A DNA stretch of 64,000 bases from Ignavibacteriales bacterium (GCA_016700155.1 CP065001.1:1984001-2048000); one strand, 5' to 3'. Positions 9,801 to 18,157 are shown, counted from the stretch's first letter. Numbers and translations are program-made. Notes: a model not told the origin generated them from the letters alone.

Positions 9801-10578
9801 CACTCCTGTAAAGTACGACGATGGATCCTGGGAAGCTTTTTATGTTGTCGATTTCACTTACGATGAAAATAAATTTGCTTTAAAAGTAACTCCGACTTTT
9901 TATCCTGCTAAAATTATCAGACTGGAAACCCTGGTAAATAATGCGGGGGCATTTGATTTTACATTGAACAAAGACGAATCAGGTTTACCCGGGGATATAA
10001 TTGCGGGTCCGTATCGTGTTTCATCAGGTATTGCCGGTGCGGCTAATTCGATTTTGCTTACACTTCCGGGAATTGATCCACCAACTATTGAAGCCGGTGA
10101 AATTTGGGTTCTTATCAACTATCTTGAAACAAATCCCGGTGACCCCGGTATCGGGACTGATGCATCTTCTCCAAATTCCGGAAGAGGTATGTACTATCTT
10201 TCATCAAGCGGATGGCAAAGCTTCACAGGTGGTAATCTGATGGTCACTACATATATTGCACAACCTCCAACCGGGATCAACGAAAATGCAAATAAACTTT
10301 TAACATTCGGACTATCACAAAATTATCCGAATCCGTTTAACCCATCATCTTTAATAAAATTCCAGATGCCTGAAACAGAGTTTGTTAACCTGGAAATTTT
10401 TAATGTGCTTGGAGAAAAGATTAACACTCTGGTAAATGATAGCAGGGAAGCAGGAGAATATTCAGTGATCTGGGATGGAACAAATTACGGCGGCATTCCT
10501 GTTTCAAGTGGTGTATACTTTTATAAAATCACTGCAGGCAAATTCACTGCTGTTAGAAAAATGATTTTGATAAAATAA
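6811..10578 (+). CDS. large secreted multidomain protein with T9SS sorting domain
   Basis: 1255 residues. Order: signal peptide (cleavage near TLSQQ, about residue 27); a WD40/PQQ-like propeller (about 73-450) with repeated ISADGSTIV-type strands; a carboxypeptidase-regulatory-like beta-sandwich (about 456-540, NGNFLITNIPAGTYTI); an Fn3-like region; a CBM9/DOMON-like domain (about 680-886, beginning PVIDGVISPGEW); another Fn3-like domain (about 893-987); a beta-rich segment; and the type IX sorting domain from residue 1169 (SQNYPNPFNP...), ending in ...RKMILIK. It should be exported through T9SS and attached to or released from the surface. The ligand is unknown. It has its own ribosome site and terminator, so it is probably a single-gene transcript. 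Confidence 0.88.
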   Translation: MTSALKQFSLFMFFSIFLLFQNTTLSQQIEFAKTELIRQGNKSLFVTHPEKYNSLTEIPVVNSKNNTRSGADRFVLGGNVIWTAQDALAIANAAELNADGSMPFNAWGLNNMRLSRYNSSNNIPVWEVPTVPNDPGIDVSDDGEVIAVTKGTEFLILDSLNGNVKYQMIMPDTLWASHVSVSRSGEHLVFLADASGNGTTAIAYAISLAGSSPAIIWSKEISRSVISNWAGANFSADGNTVVINGRNHQYVYNVSDGSLIWDHFIDNTESPAVISGDGSIIVTADNSGFIQTWIKNQSGTEYNLLWQYKIPLVSSFTNWASSVDISADGSTIVAGTLIFLSSGYDGSVIAFDTYGGGIPKWTYLGAADLVDDIALSDDGKVAAAVTWGDLSHIKPDLLVFDVETGDLTFEIVSPGSFFTVDISHDGKKIIAGGKGVHAREFGNGGRLYYSEINLGGGNVSGTVDLAGTSDDSGVLLKVSGNPRAAVSDQNGNFLITNIPAGTYTITAEKPGYNYGSAASVNIVNDSTTTGVNFSLAQFNVNPPTLSASTNLQGAVVLSWTTLTQSLEKQIEIAKAVGDPFPVESVNKITNAKNSSGNFSNKDFPISHETLLADSITIYRSLVQGGPYSKISSVSTSNNNYSDSSVFPLRDYYYVINVTNETGQSIYSNEVLGRLSDSLLTFDFDAPLGSVPVIDGVISPGEWTDAFKIDVSDVLGYSGGSPKPQGSVFMYFKYNDQNDMLYIAGEDFLNNELDDSEGFGLYFDDNNNDAFEPNGALPLLQEGNFWAYWHAGGSDLRFRKIFTGGGVGDIITLTEGDVEFTITNGHLQGEVAIPMGFFEGYQLQIFAPDKTPGLGAFLIERNAGAAIFNGWWPQTMNSVFNPLYFGNVGVDVSLLAPPQAPDSITVTIQGENLLVTWADPVLGLNNDPLTGVPTIDIYRNGKFFKTIAGGTEMLLDDSVDCQLWYEYKMIAYIILGDDTLFSPVSRTVGGFACEEPALTPVKYDDGSWEAFYVVDFTYDENKFALKVTPTFYPAKIIRLETLVNNAGAFDFTLNKDESGLPGDIIAGPYRVSSGIAGAANSILLTLPGIDPPTIEAGEIWVLINYLETNPGDPGIGTDASSPNSGRGMYYLSSSGWQSFTGGNLMVTTYIAQPPTGINENANKLLTFGLSQNYPNPFNPSSLIKFQMPETEFVNLEIFNVLGEKINTLVNDSREAGEYSVIWDGTNYGGIPVSSGVYFYKITAGKFTAVRKMILIK

Positions 10579-10601
10579 AGATTTGGTGTGAGCTAAAATC
10601 A

Positions 10602-10634
10602 AGGCGATTCATCTGAATCGCCTTTTTATTTTTT
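10602..10634 (+). terminator. rho-independent terminator
   Basis: AGGCGATTC (10602-10610) and GAATCGCCT (10615-10623) form a 9-bp stem with a 4-base loop, followed by a T-rich tail. It ends the T9SS cargo gene. The opposite strand also ends in a short T-rich tract, so it may serve the convergent TonB-domain gene as well. Confidence 0.9.
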
Positions 10635-10637
10635 GAA

Positions 10638-11366
10638 TCAACTCAACTTAAACACAATGGGCAGTACAACTTTTGCTTTAACAATTTTTCCTTTGACTTT
10701 TGCAGGAGTGAATTTGGTTAGCTCAACTGCTTTAATAGCAGCTTCATCTAAACCATTCCCGGCACCTTTAAGCACTTCTGATTTAACCACAGTCCCTGTT
10801 TCATCTATAAAAACCTGAAGGATGACTTTTCCTTCAAAGCCTTCCTGTTTTGCTTTTTCAGGGTACACAATTTTCTTAGACAATTCTCCCATACCTCCGA
10901 CCGGAAATGGTGTCTCATCAAATTGTGTCTGGTAGTCTTCCTTATTTATCTGTGCCGCTGCAAAATTATTTTGATTACTGAATTTCCATCTTAGTTGAGA
11001 TTTTACTTTTTTGCCGTCAACTTTTGCCGGATCAAATTTCCACGTTGATGCCACCTGCAAAACGATATCATCAAATTGTTTACCCGGACTTTCAACGATC
11101 TCTAATTTTTTCAGAGCACCCTGCTCATCAATCATTAGTTTATAATCAAGTTTAACCTGTTCTTTTTCAAGATTAGTCTTATTGATTTCTTCATTGATTC
11201 GAGCTATCAGTTTTTCCTCATCACTCTCAGTTATTTGAGGATGAGTGTCCACATTATCCGGTGTAAGATAGACCTTATCGTAGTTTGGTATAACTTCAAC
11301 CTGAGGTTCAGCTTTACATCCTGCCAATAGAAATAGTATACACAACAATCCAATTAATTTTTTCAT
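10638..11366 (-). CDS. lipoprotein with two TonB C-terminal-like domains
   Basis: Lipoprotein signal with lipobox LLAGC (Cys17). Two TonB_C-like domains follow. The first, about residues 72-130, has lost its typical start (VKLDYKLMIDEQGALKKLEIV ... WKFDPAKVDGKKV); the second, about 163-242, is canonical (YPEKAKQEGFEGKVILQVFIDETG ... FTPAKVKGK). Classical TonB is anchored by an N-terminal helix with a Pro-rich linker; here both are missing and a lipid anchor replaces them. A role in energy coupling is therefore uncertain, and envelope sensing or scaffolding is possible. It is the last gene of the ECF sigma operon, 7 bases after the anti-sigma gene. Confidence 0.85.
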   Translation of the reverse strand: MKKLIGLLCILFLLAGCKAEPQVEVIPNYDKVYLTPDNVDTHPQITESDEEKLIARINEEINKTNLEKEQVKLDYKLMIDEQGALKKLEIVESPGKQFDDIVLQVASTWKFDPAKVDGKKVKSQLRWKFSNQNNFAAAQINKEDYQTQFDETPFPVGGMGELSKKIVYPEKAKQEGFEGKVILQVFIDETGTVVKSEVLKGAGNGLDEAAIKAVELTKFTPAKVKGKIVKAKVVLPIVFKLS

Positions 11367-11373
11367 TTTGTCC

Positions 11374-11841
11374 TCACGAATTTGGTTTTACAATAATTTC
11401 ATTTGAGTAAGTCGCTCTCACTTCAGCAGATGGAAGTGCATTATAAAGCGCTTTAATGATCTCCTGTTGTTCCCGACTTGAATTGACAACAGTTTTCAAT
11501 TCTGTCTTGTATAAATTCATCGTATTAAAAAGATAGATACTTAAAATTATCAGTACTGTTGAGATGCCAACTGTCATATATCTACCAATAGTTGACGCGC
11601 GCTGATTCCTTGTAAGTACAGAATCTTTCATTATCGTTGAGACGAGAATTTTTTCTTCAAGTCTTTGCGGAAATTCTTCTTCCTGATTAAACTGATTTTG
11701 TTTCAACAGTGATAATTGTCTAAGATAGACCCGTGCTTCAGAGTTCAAAGCAAGCTCAGCAAAGAGTGATTCCTCCTCTTCACGTTTTAATTCGCCGTCA
11801 AGAAATTCTTCAATCTTAAACTGTATTAAATCTTTTTCCAT
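11374..11841 (-). CDS. putative anti-sigma factor, membrane protein
   Basis: 155 residues: a short acidic N-terminal part beginning IEEFLDGEL, typical of anti-sigma proteins that sense through the membrane, one membrane segment (about 89-107), and a periplasmic tail. The zinc-binding HxxxCxxC motif of ZAS anti-sigmas is absent. It lies 8 bases downstream of the sigma gene, which is the main support for the function. Confidence 0.7.
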   Translation of the reverse strand: MEKDLIQFKIEEFLDGELKREEEESLFAELALNSEARVYLRQLSLLKQNQFNQEEEFPQRLEEKILVSTIMKDSVLTRNQRASTIGRYMTVGISTVLIILSIYLFNTMNLYKTELKTVVNSSREQQEIIKALYNALPSAEVRATYSNEIIVKPNS

Positions 11842-11849
11842 GACATAAC

Positions 11850-12383
11850 CTAGTTGATTAGTTTTGAAATTCGCTTTATTAGCTTCTGCCTTGCTTTGTG
11901 CAGTCGGCTTTTTACAAGTTCTTCATCAATACCAAGTATAGACGATATTTCATTATATGAAAATCCGCCGTACTCCTTTAGAAGATATACTTCTTTCTGT
12001 TCAGCAGGCATGCTATCAAGTTGAATATTAATTATTTGCCTGAGATCTTTCTTTTCAAGTGAGTCATGTAATGATTCACCTGAATCCAGGTTTAACTCAT
12101 CAATATCATCTACGCCGTACTGGTCAACGTGAATTTTCTTTGTTCGGTATACCTGGTAAACTTCATTCCTTGCTGTTTTGAACAACCAGAATTCAGCACT
12201 TTGCAGATCATTTATATATTCGAGAGATTCAAAGAACTTTAAGAAGGTATTCTGCGTAATATCCTCCGCAAGCATCCTGTCAGATGTCATCTTAAGTACA
12301 AAATTGAAAATCTTTCGTTTTGTATGGTTGAATATTTCTGTAAACGTATCTCTTTTATTTTTCAATTTATTTCCGCATCTCAA
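11850..12383 (-). CDS. ECF-type RNA polymerase sigma factor
   Basis: 177 residues with sigma region 2 (FNFVLKMTSD...EDITQNTFLKFFES) and region 4 (PAEQKEVYLLKEYGGFSYNEISSILGI..., then KSRLHKARQKL). A group IV (ECF) sigma factor that redirects RNA polymerase to stress or envelope genes and is presumably held by the anti-sigma protein encoded next. The start is unsure: no ATG or GTG is in frame ahead of region 2, so I use TTG at 12383; a second TTG lies six codons later. No ribosome site is seen. Confidence 0.85.
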   Translation of the reverse strand: MRCGNKLKNKRDTFTEIFNHTKRKIFNFVLKMTSDRMLAEDITQNTFLKFFESLEYINDLQSAEFWLFKTARNEVYQVYRTKKIHVDQYGVDDIDELNLDSGESLHDSLEKKDLRQIINIQLDSMPAEQKEVYLLKEYGGFSYNEISSILGIDEELVKSRLHKARQKLIKRISKLIN

Positions 12384-12475
12384 AAGTATAGATGATCGTA
12401 ACCTGAAAATGTTCCCGGTTCAAAAAAATATTTTAATGAAAATGACTAATAGCTTTCTGTTAAACAGATTTTTTA

Positions 12476-12483
12476 TAAATTTG
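12476..12483 (+). promoter_or_regulatory. possible Bacteroidetes-type -7 element upstream of lysC
   Basis: TAAATTTG fits TAnnTTTG and would start transcription about 50 bases before the lysC TTG. No clear TTG -33 element lies 19-21 bases upstream, so support is partial. Confidence 0.35.
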
Positions 12484-12540
12484 CGCTGAATTTTTCTATA
12501 TCAAAAATAATTTATTCAATTCAAATATTTTCTAAACAGA

Positions 12541-13728
12541 TTGAAAGTTATAGTTCAAAAATACGGCGGAAGTTCGGTAGCTGATACCCAAAAAATTATT
12601 AAGATAGCTGAAAAAATTTCTTCCAGGATAAAAACGGGGTATAAATTAGTTGTCGTTGTCTCTGCAATGGGAAAAACAACAGATAATCTTATTAAACTGG
12701 CAAAAGAAATAACAGAAAACCTTGTGCCCCGTGAACTGGATATGTTACTGACTACTGGTGAACAGGTCTCTGCTGCTTTGCTTGCTATCGCATTGCACGA
12801 TAAAGGAATTCCGGCTAAATCGCTGAACGCATTCCAAATCGGGATAATGACAACGAATAATTTTAATGAAGCAAGAATAAAGAATTTAAGAGTTGAAAAA
12901 CTTCAATCAGTACTCGAGGAAAATGATGCAGTGATCGTAACCGGTTTCCAGGGTATTACTGATGAGGGAGAAATAACAACATTAGGACGAGGTGGATCCG
13001 ACACTTCTGCAGTCGCACTTGCTGCAGCTTTAAACGCTACCTGCGAAATTTATAGTGATGTACCGGGAATATTTACGACTGATCCAAGACTCCATCCCGC
13101 AGCTAAGAAATTAAAAAAAGTTACTTATGATGAAATGCTTGAGATGGCAAGCCTTGGTGCAAAAGTGCTGCACAGCAGGTCAGTGGAAATAGCAAAAAAA
13201 TTCGGAATAACTTTGTACTGTGCTTCAACATTTTCAGATGAGGAGGGAAGTTACGTGACTGAGACGAACATTGAACAACCATTGGTTAGCGGATTAAGTG
13301 TGATGGACAATCAAACACAGGTGGTTATAAGTAATTTGCCGGAAGATTACACCCTTGTTCAAAAAATCTTTGAGCATGTTGCTAATGAAGAATTAAATGT
13401 GGATATGATATCCATTATCGGTAACCCGGCATTAAATATTTCTTTTACAATCATTGAAGATAAAAGAAGTCACATTGAGGAAGCATTAAATCATTTGCTT
13501 AAAGATTTTGGCGACCTCAACATTTATTATCAAAGCGGCTATACGAAAATTTCAATTGTTGGTATTGGAATGCGCTCAAGCAGCGGAGTTGCCGCAAGTT
13601 TCTTTAAAGCATTAAGCAATATTCCCGTAAAACTTGTTACAACTTCAGAGATAAAAATATCCTGTCTCATCGATGAATCGTTTAAACAGGATGCAGTTAA
13701 ATCGTTGACATCACATTTTAATTTATAA
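12541..13728 (+). CDS. lysC: aspartate kinase
   Basis: Phosphorylates L-aspartate, the first step towards lysine, diaminopimelate, threonine and methionine. KYGGSSVAD near the N-terminus and GRGGSDTSA (about residues 149-157) are the kinase and substrate motifs, and two ACT domains (about 255-395) would bind the feedback inhibitor. 395 residues is normal for a monofunctional enzyme. The start is a TTG, and the protein begins exactly where the family does (MKVIVQKYGG). Three bases separate it from the M20 hydrolase gene. Confidence 0.95.
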   Translation: MKVIVQKYGGSSVADTQKIIKIAEKISSRIKTGYKLVVVVSAMGKTTDNLIKLAKEITENLVPRELDMLLTTGEQVSAALLAIALHDKGIPAKSLNAFQIGIMTTNNFNEARIKNLRVEKLQSVLEENDAVIVTGFQGITDEGEITTLGRGGSDTSAVALAAALNATCEIYSDVPGIFTTDPRLHPAAKKLKKVTYDEMLEMASLGAKVLHSRSVEIAKKFGITLYCASTFSDEEGSYVTETNIEQPLVSGLSVMDNQTQVVISNLPEDYTLVQKIFEHVANEELNVDMISIIGNPALNISFTIIEDKRSHIEEALNHLLKDFGDLNIYYQSGYTKISIVGIGMRSSSGVAASFFKALSNIPVKLVTTSEIKISCLIDESFKQDAVKSLTSHFNL

Positions 13729-13731
13729 AAG

Positions 13732-14838
13732 ATGATATCTCCAATTGAATTAAGACATAAACTTCATAAGAATCCTGAGATTGCTTACCAGGAGTTTAAA
13801 ACAACAGAGTTGATCTCTGAATCAATAAAAAATTCTGATCCCAAAAACCAATTAAAGATTCATCGACCATTCCCAACCGGTCTTTTAGTTGAGTATACAG
13901 TAAACACGGATCCATACATACTTTTCCGTGCTGATATTGATGCACTTCCAATTAAAGAAGAAACCGAATATCCATTTAAATCCGGCAATGACTTTATGCA
14001 CGCGTGCGGACACGATGTGCACACATCAATTTTATATTCTTTAATTCAGGAAGTTCTCAAAAATCCGACAAAGCAGAATCTTCTTTTTCTTTTTCAGCCC
14101 GCCGAAGAGAGCGGTGGGGGAGCGATGAAGTTTTATGAAACGGGGATATTCGGACAATTCGAAATAAAAAATGCGTTCGCACTTCACATTACGGATGAAT
14201 ATGCTGAAGGAACTATTGCATCAACATCCGGGGTTTTGTTTGCTTCAGCATTAGAGATCGATATTGATTTTAGAGGTATCAGTGCTCATGTTGCTTTTCC
14301 CGGCGAAGGGAAAAATGCATTTACCGCTTTAAGATATTTTATGGATGAAGCAGATAAACTTTATTCAAAAATAAATGACCCATTCATTTTCGGTGTCGGG
14401 AAAATTTATTCCGGTTTTGTAAGAAATATCGCTCCGGGTAATGCAAGGATTGAAGGTTCCATCAGATCACTTAGTGAAGAAAAAGCTTTAGAGTTTTGTG
14501 ATGAATTAATAAATCTACTTGAACTGATGAAGAATAAAACCGGCGTTAACTATAAACTCAGTAAAGGCGCACACTACCCTGAAGTAATTGTTGACGACAA
14601 ATTATTTAAATCACTTTCAAATAAACTGGCAGCAAATTATCAGTTCATCGACTGTGGATATAAAATGACCGGAGAAGATTTTGGATTCTTTTCCAAAAAA
14701 TTCCCTTCATTTATGTTCTGGCTTGGTACTTCAAAAGGTGAGAGATACGGTTTACACAATCCAAAATTTTTACCTGCTGACGATACAATAGAAACAGGGA
14801 AAAATATCTTCGCGGAAATCCTGCAGCTTTCAATGTGA
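13732..14838 (+). CDS. M20-family amidohydrolase (N-acyl-amino-acid / hippurate type)
   Basis: Zinc-dependent amidohydrolase of the M20D group. Visible: RADIDALPI, HACGHD (the Cys/His metal pair at about residues 91-96), PAEESGGGA with the catalytic Glu, and a C-terminal MTGEDFGFF block with the last metal ligand. 368 residues is near the usual 380-400. The substrate cannot be read from sequence. Position right after lysC suggests amino-acid metabolism, possibly N-acetyl-diaminopimelate deacetylation, but that is only a guess from context. Confidence 0.85.
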   Translation: MISPIELRHKLHKNPEIAYQEFKTTELISESIKNSDPKNQLKIHRPFPTGLLVEYTVNTDPYILFRADIDALPIKEETEYPFKSGNDFMHACGHDVHTSILYSLIQEVLKNPTKQNLLFLFQPAEESGGGAMKFYETGIFGQFEIKNAFALHITDEYAEGTIASTSGVLFASALEIDIDFRGISAHVAFPGEGKNAFTALRYFMDEADKLYSKINDPFIFGVGKIYSGFVRNIAPGNARIEGSIRSLSEEKALEFCDELINLLELMKNKTGVNYKLSKGAHYPEVIVDDKLFKSLSNKLAANYQFIDCGYKMTGEDFGFFSKKFPSFMFWLGTSKGERYGLHNPKFLPADDTIETGKNIFAEILQLSM

Positions 14839-14971
14839 TCTGCGCTTCTCACTGTGAGTTAAAGTCTCATTTTTAGATGTGTTTAACCCCATTTTTTAGC
14901 TCAAATACAAAAAAAGTAAAGCTTTACAAAGGCACAATAGTTGGACAAACCTATACGTGACTCCAATACTA

Positions 14972-15038
14972 CCGTTGCCGAGGTGTGAAGCAGAATCTTT
15001 TCCAGTTTGGAATTTGCTTCCGCCTCCAACGGTTTTTT
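14972..15038 (+). terminator. long-stem rho-independent terminator
   Basis: CCGTTG (14972-14977) pairs with CAACGG (15027-15032), and the inner GAGG...GAAGCA pairs imperfectly with TGCTTC...CCTC. TTTTTT (15033-15038) follows directly. It ends the lysC/M20 transcript and lies between convergent genes. The unusually long stem could also be the 3' part of a small RNA. Confidence 0.8.
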
Positions 15039-15043
15039 AATTA

Positions 15044-16669
15044 CTACTCCTGATTGGAATCGATGAACTCACATCCTTTAGGAATTTCAGGCTTAACATT
15101 TACAACTTGCTCTCTTAACAGTGCAACTTTACCCGCTTCCATTCCTTTTTTCTTAACGACGTATTTTTTCTGAGTGAACGAAACCTGAACTATCCCTGAT
15201 GTTTTTGCCTTACTGTGAAATGCCGCAATCGATGCCGCTCTTTTTATCACATCCTTCGGCATATTCTCTTTAGAAGTATCTGATTTTAAAACTACATGTG
15301 AGCCGGGTACACTGCGGGCGTGAAACCAGTAATCATTTTGTTTGGCGAATTTTAATGTAAGCAAATCGTTGTTTTTACTGTCGCGTCCGACATATACAAA
15401 ATACTTTTGATCAATAACATATCTCTTGAATTTTGTTCTTATATCATCTTTGTCGTCAGTCTGTGTGTTTGATTTTATTTTTAGTTCACTCATAATTTCA
15501 TTAATCCTTTCAGAGCTTATACCAGATTCAATTTCACTTGAGAGTTTATTAATTCTGAAAAACTCCTTTTGTGTTTTTTCAAATAGTTCTAAAGATTTTT
15601 CTCTATTGAGTTTTTCACTTCTGGCTTTTTCAAAATATGAATCAATATTTTTCTTAGGACTTTTTGACTGATCCAGTTTGATGGTCACGGTCTTGTTTTC
15701 GCTGTAAAAATCATTCAATGTGATTTCAGTCATTCCCTCTTTGATTTGATTAATATTAACTAATAACAAATCTGCCAGTTGTTTATACTCTTCTTCATTA
15801 CTTTTTCTGTCCAGCACAGATTTTAGTTTGTTTAATTTTTGCGAATACCGGATAGCAAGAGCATCAATATGCTTTTTAACTATCCTTTCATGAGATAACA
15901 ATTTTTCGAGTTTATATTTTTCTGGAAGATAAAACTTAAATGCCTCGTTAACTGAATTGTAAAAAGTCTTCTCATCTGAATCAAATTGTTTAAAACTTTC
16001 AAATGTTAATTTGATATTTCCTGAATTCGAATCACTCACAACAACTATCCTGTCATTCTCCATTCCTCGAATAGTATTTTGAATAGCATTCAAATCAAAT
16101 TCTTTTCCGGAAGTAAGTTTGCTCTCCAATAATATTTCCTTACTGATGAATGGAAACTGCTTGCGGAAATTCTCCTGCGAAATATTTTTTTCAACTTCAC
16201 TGAAATCAGGCTGATTAAATCCTCTGATAAAATTATAAGTTGATAATTCATCCTGAAATTCAGGAAAGAACTCGCTTTCTGTTTTCTTAAAGGAATCATT
16301 TTCTGTTTTAGAAATGAATATCAGGTTTGTAAGTTTGCCTCTGACAATAAAGTACATAGCAGCCGAATCAAACTCAAACCTGATTATTCTGTCAGTCGAG
16401 CACATCATAACCGAATTCAGTTTTGTATCAATTAATTGTGGAAACAGGTCTATAGTATTTTTTTTTGCTCTTCTGAAATCATTCTTAAGTAAAATAAAAG
16501 GAAGTGTTGGGTTGACACAGAACTCGACAAATGCAGTCTGATTCTGGTTTCTGAATTCTATAACTACTCTATCTTTTTCCTGAGTAAATATTGAAACAGG
16601 TTTGGCACCCGATAACAGTTCATCGAGTTCAATAGCAAGTCTGTTAAGAACGAAATAATTTTTAATCAT
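15044..16669 (-). CDS. rqcH: NFACT-family ribosome quality control protein RqcH
   Basis: Homologue of Rqc2/RqcH, which binds the peptidyl-tRNA-obstructed 50S subunit and recruits tRNA-Ala to add alanine tails. I chose the ATG at 16669 (541 residues) because families of this type start at MIKNYFVLNR; a 14-residue extension to 16711 is possible. Visible: NFACT-N domain with the conserved Asp-Arg pair (STDRIIRFEF, about residues 93-94), a central helical coiled-coil region (about 255-395), and the C-terminal NFACT-R domain (DYWFHARSVPGSHVVLK). It stands alone on the minus strand between plus-strand genes. Confidence 0.9.
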   Translation of the reverse strand: MIKNYFVLNRLAIELDELLSGAKPVSIFTQEKDRVVIEFRNQNQTAFVEFCVNPTLPFILLKNDFRRAKKNTIDLFPQLIDTKLNSVMMCSTDRIIRFEFDSAAMYFIVRGKLTNLIFISKTENDSFKKTESEFFPEFQDELSTYNFIRGFNQPDFSEVEKNISQENFRKQFPFISKEILLESKLTSGKEFDLNAIQNTIRGMENDRIVVVSDSNSGNIKLTFESFKQFDSDEKTFYNSVNEAFKFYLPEKYKLEKLLSHERIVKKHIDALAIRYSQKLNKLKSVLDRKSNEEEYKQLADLLLVNINQIKEGMTEITLNDFYSENKTVTIKLDQSKSPKKNIDSYFEKARSEKLNREKSLELFEKTQKEFFRINKLSSEIESGISSERINEIMSELKIKSNTQTDDKDDIRTKFKRYVIDQKYFVYVGRDSKNNDLLTLKFAKQNDYWFHARSVPGSHVVLKSDTSKENMPKDVIKRAASIAAFHSKAKTSGIVQVSFTQKKYVVKKKGMEAGKVALLREQVVNVKPEIPKGCEFIDSNQE

Positions 16670-16762
16670 GATATTTTGCCGGGAAAATCTATTTCCATCC
16701 AGGACAAACATAAGGAAAAATTTTAACTGTAAAATTACAATAAACTAACAGCTAACTTTTAA

Positions 16763-16793
16763 TTGTGTCTCTATTTAACCTTTGATATATTTG
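16763..16793 (+). promoter_or_regulatory. Bacteroidetes-type promoter of the POT transporter
   Basis: TTG at 16763-16765 is followed after 20 bases by TATATTTG (16786-16793), a full match to TAnnTTTG. Transcription would start near 16800, ahead of AGGAG (16814-16818) and the TTG start codon at 16824. Confidence 0.65.
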
Positions 16794-16823
16794 GCGAGCA
16801 TTAACAAAATTACAGGAGATAAA

Positions 16824-18146
16824 TTGAGCATCTCGACCGGCACTTCAAAACTAAAAGACGGATTCAAGCCTTCATTCTGGGTTGCAAACGGAATGGAGTT
16901 ATTTGAGCGGTTAGCGTATTATGGACAGGCTGCAATCCTAAGTGTTTTTCTACGTGACCATCTAAAATTCGATATTGAAGATGCTGGCTTACTGCAGTCA
17001 ATCTTCGGTGGACTGATCTATTTTTTACCGATTTTTGCCGGTGCGCTTGCTGACAAATTTGGTTTTAAGAAGGCTTTCACATTTGCATTTTTTATTCTTG
17101 CAATTGGATACTTTCTAATCGGTTCAACGGGGATGGAGGCATTTTCAGGATGGTATTCTGAAGATCATTTATTTTTAATACTTTCACTAATATTTATTTT
17201 CACTGCTATTGGAGGTTCTTTTATTAAACCTAGTGTATTGGGAACGATTGCTGTAGCCTCTTCATCTGAGAATAAATCTTTTGGGTATGCTATCTATTAC
17301 TGGATAGTCAATATCGGTGCTGCAATAGGACCTATTTTAGCTTTGATAGTTAGAGATTCTGTGGGGATTCAATTTGTCTATTTAGTTTCTTCATTTAGCT
17401 GTGCCTTGATGCTTCTGGTAACACTATTTTTTTTCAAAGAACCGGAACAGAAAAAAGTTGAAGATCAGTTAGCATTAAAAACGGTTGCAAAAAATATGTG
17501 GACAGTTCTAAATAACTTCAAATTTATAGTTTTTCTGCTGATCTTTTCATTGTATTGGGTCGTATTTTGGGAGTATTTTATTGTTGTACCGTATTATGTA
17601 AGAGATTATATCGCACAGGATGCACCATTTGAGATTATTACTGCAACTGGTGCATTTACAATTGTTGTTTTTCAAATACCTATTAATCTGTTGACCAAAC
17701 GAATACCAACTTTCACTTCCATAATAATATCTTTTATTCTTGCTGCTACCAGCTGGCTAATGCTATTCTTTGTTGCACCATTAGTACAAAACATGTTTGT
17801 GAATATTACATCTGAAGGTTCGACTCTGTTTCAAATTGGTTTAGGTATTCCATTAGCTATGTCGGCGATTTTTATTTTTTCAGTTGGTGAACAAACACAA
17901 GCTCCGAAGTTTTATGAATACCTTGCTGATCTGGCTCCCAAAGGACAGGCAGCACTTTTTCAGGGTTTTGCATTTTTGCCAATCGCAATTGCATTTTTTA
18001 TAGTTGGTCCATTTGGTGGATGGATATATAAGGTTTTCGCCGTAGAGCAGACTAAACCTGAAATGGTATTTTTAGTAATTGGTTTAGTCGGTATTCTAGC
18101 AACAATATTAATGATTATTTATAATGGTATAAATAATAAAAAATAA
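16824..18146 (+). CDS. POT-family proton-dependent oligopeptide transporter
   Basis: Inner-membrane symporter of the major facilitator superfamily. The first helix carries ELFERLAYYG, the POT signature (normally ExxERFxYYG), and ADKFGFKKAF is the MFS loop motif. About 12 membrane segments are visible. I chose TTG 16824 (440 residues) because AGGAG ends 5 bases before it and a promoter at 16763-16793 would start transcription after the earlier in-frame TTG at 16782. POT proteins move di- and tripeptides with protons; substrate specificity cannot be read here. Confidence 0.85.
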   Translation: MSISTGTSKLKDGFKPSFWVANGMELFERLAYYGQAAILSVFLRDHLKFDIEDAGLLQSIFGGLIYFLPIFAGALADKFGFKKAFTFAFFILAIGYFLIGSTGMEAFSGWYSEDHLFLILSLIFIFTAIGGSFIKPSVLGTIAVASSSENKSFGYAIYYWIVNIGAAIGPILALIVRDSVGIQFVYLVSSFSCALMLLVTLFFFKEPEQKKVEDQLALKTVAKNMWTVLNNFKFIVFLLIFSLYWVVFWEYFIVVPYYVRDYIAQDAPFEIITATGAFTIVVFQIPINLLTKRIPTFTSIIISFILAATSWLMLFFVAPLVQNMFVNITSEGSTLFQIGLGIPLAMSAIFIFSVGEQTQAPKFYEYLADLAPKGQAALFQGFAFLPIAIAFFIVGPFGGWIYKVFAVEQTKPEMVFLVIGLVGILATILMIIYNGINNKK

Positions 18147-18157
18147 GACCTTATTTT
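18140..18157 (+). terminator. AT-rich hairpin at the end of the POT gene
   Basis: AAAATAA (18140-18146) and TTATTTT (18151-18157) flank a 4-base loop across the stop codon. There is no strong GC stem and only a short T-rich tail, so it is a weak candidate. Confidence 0.3.
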
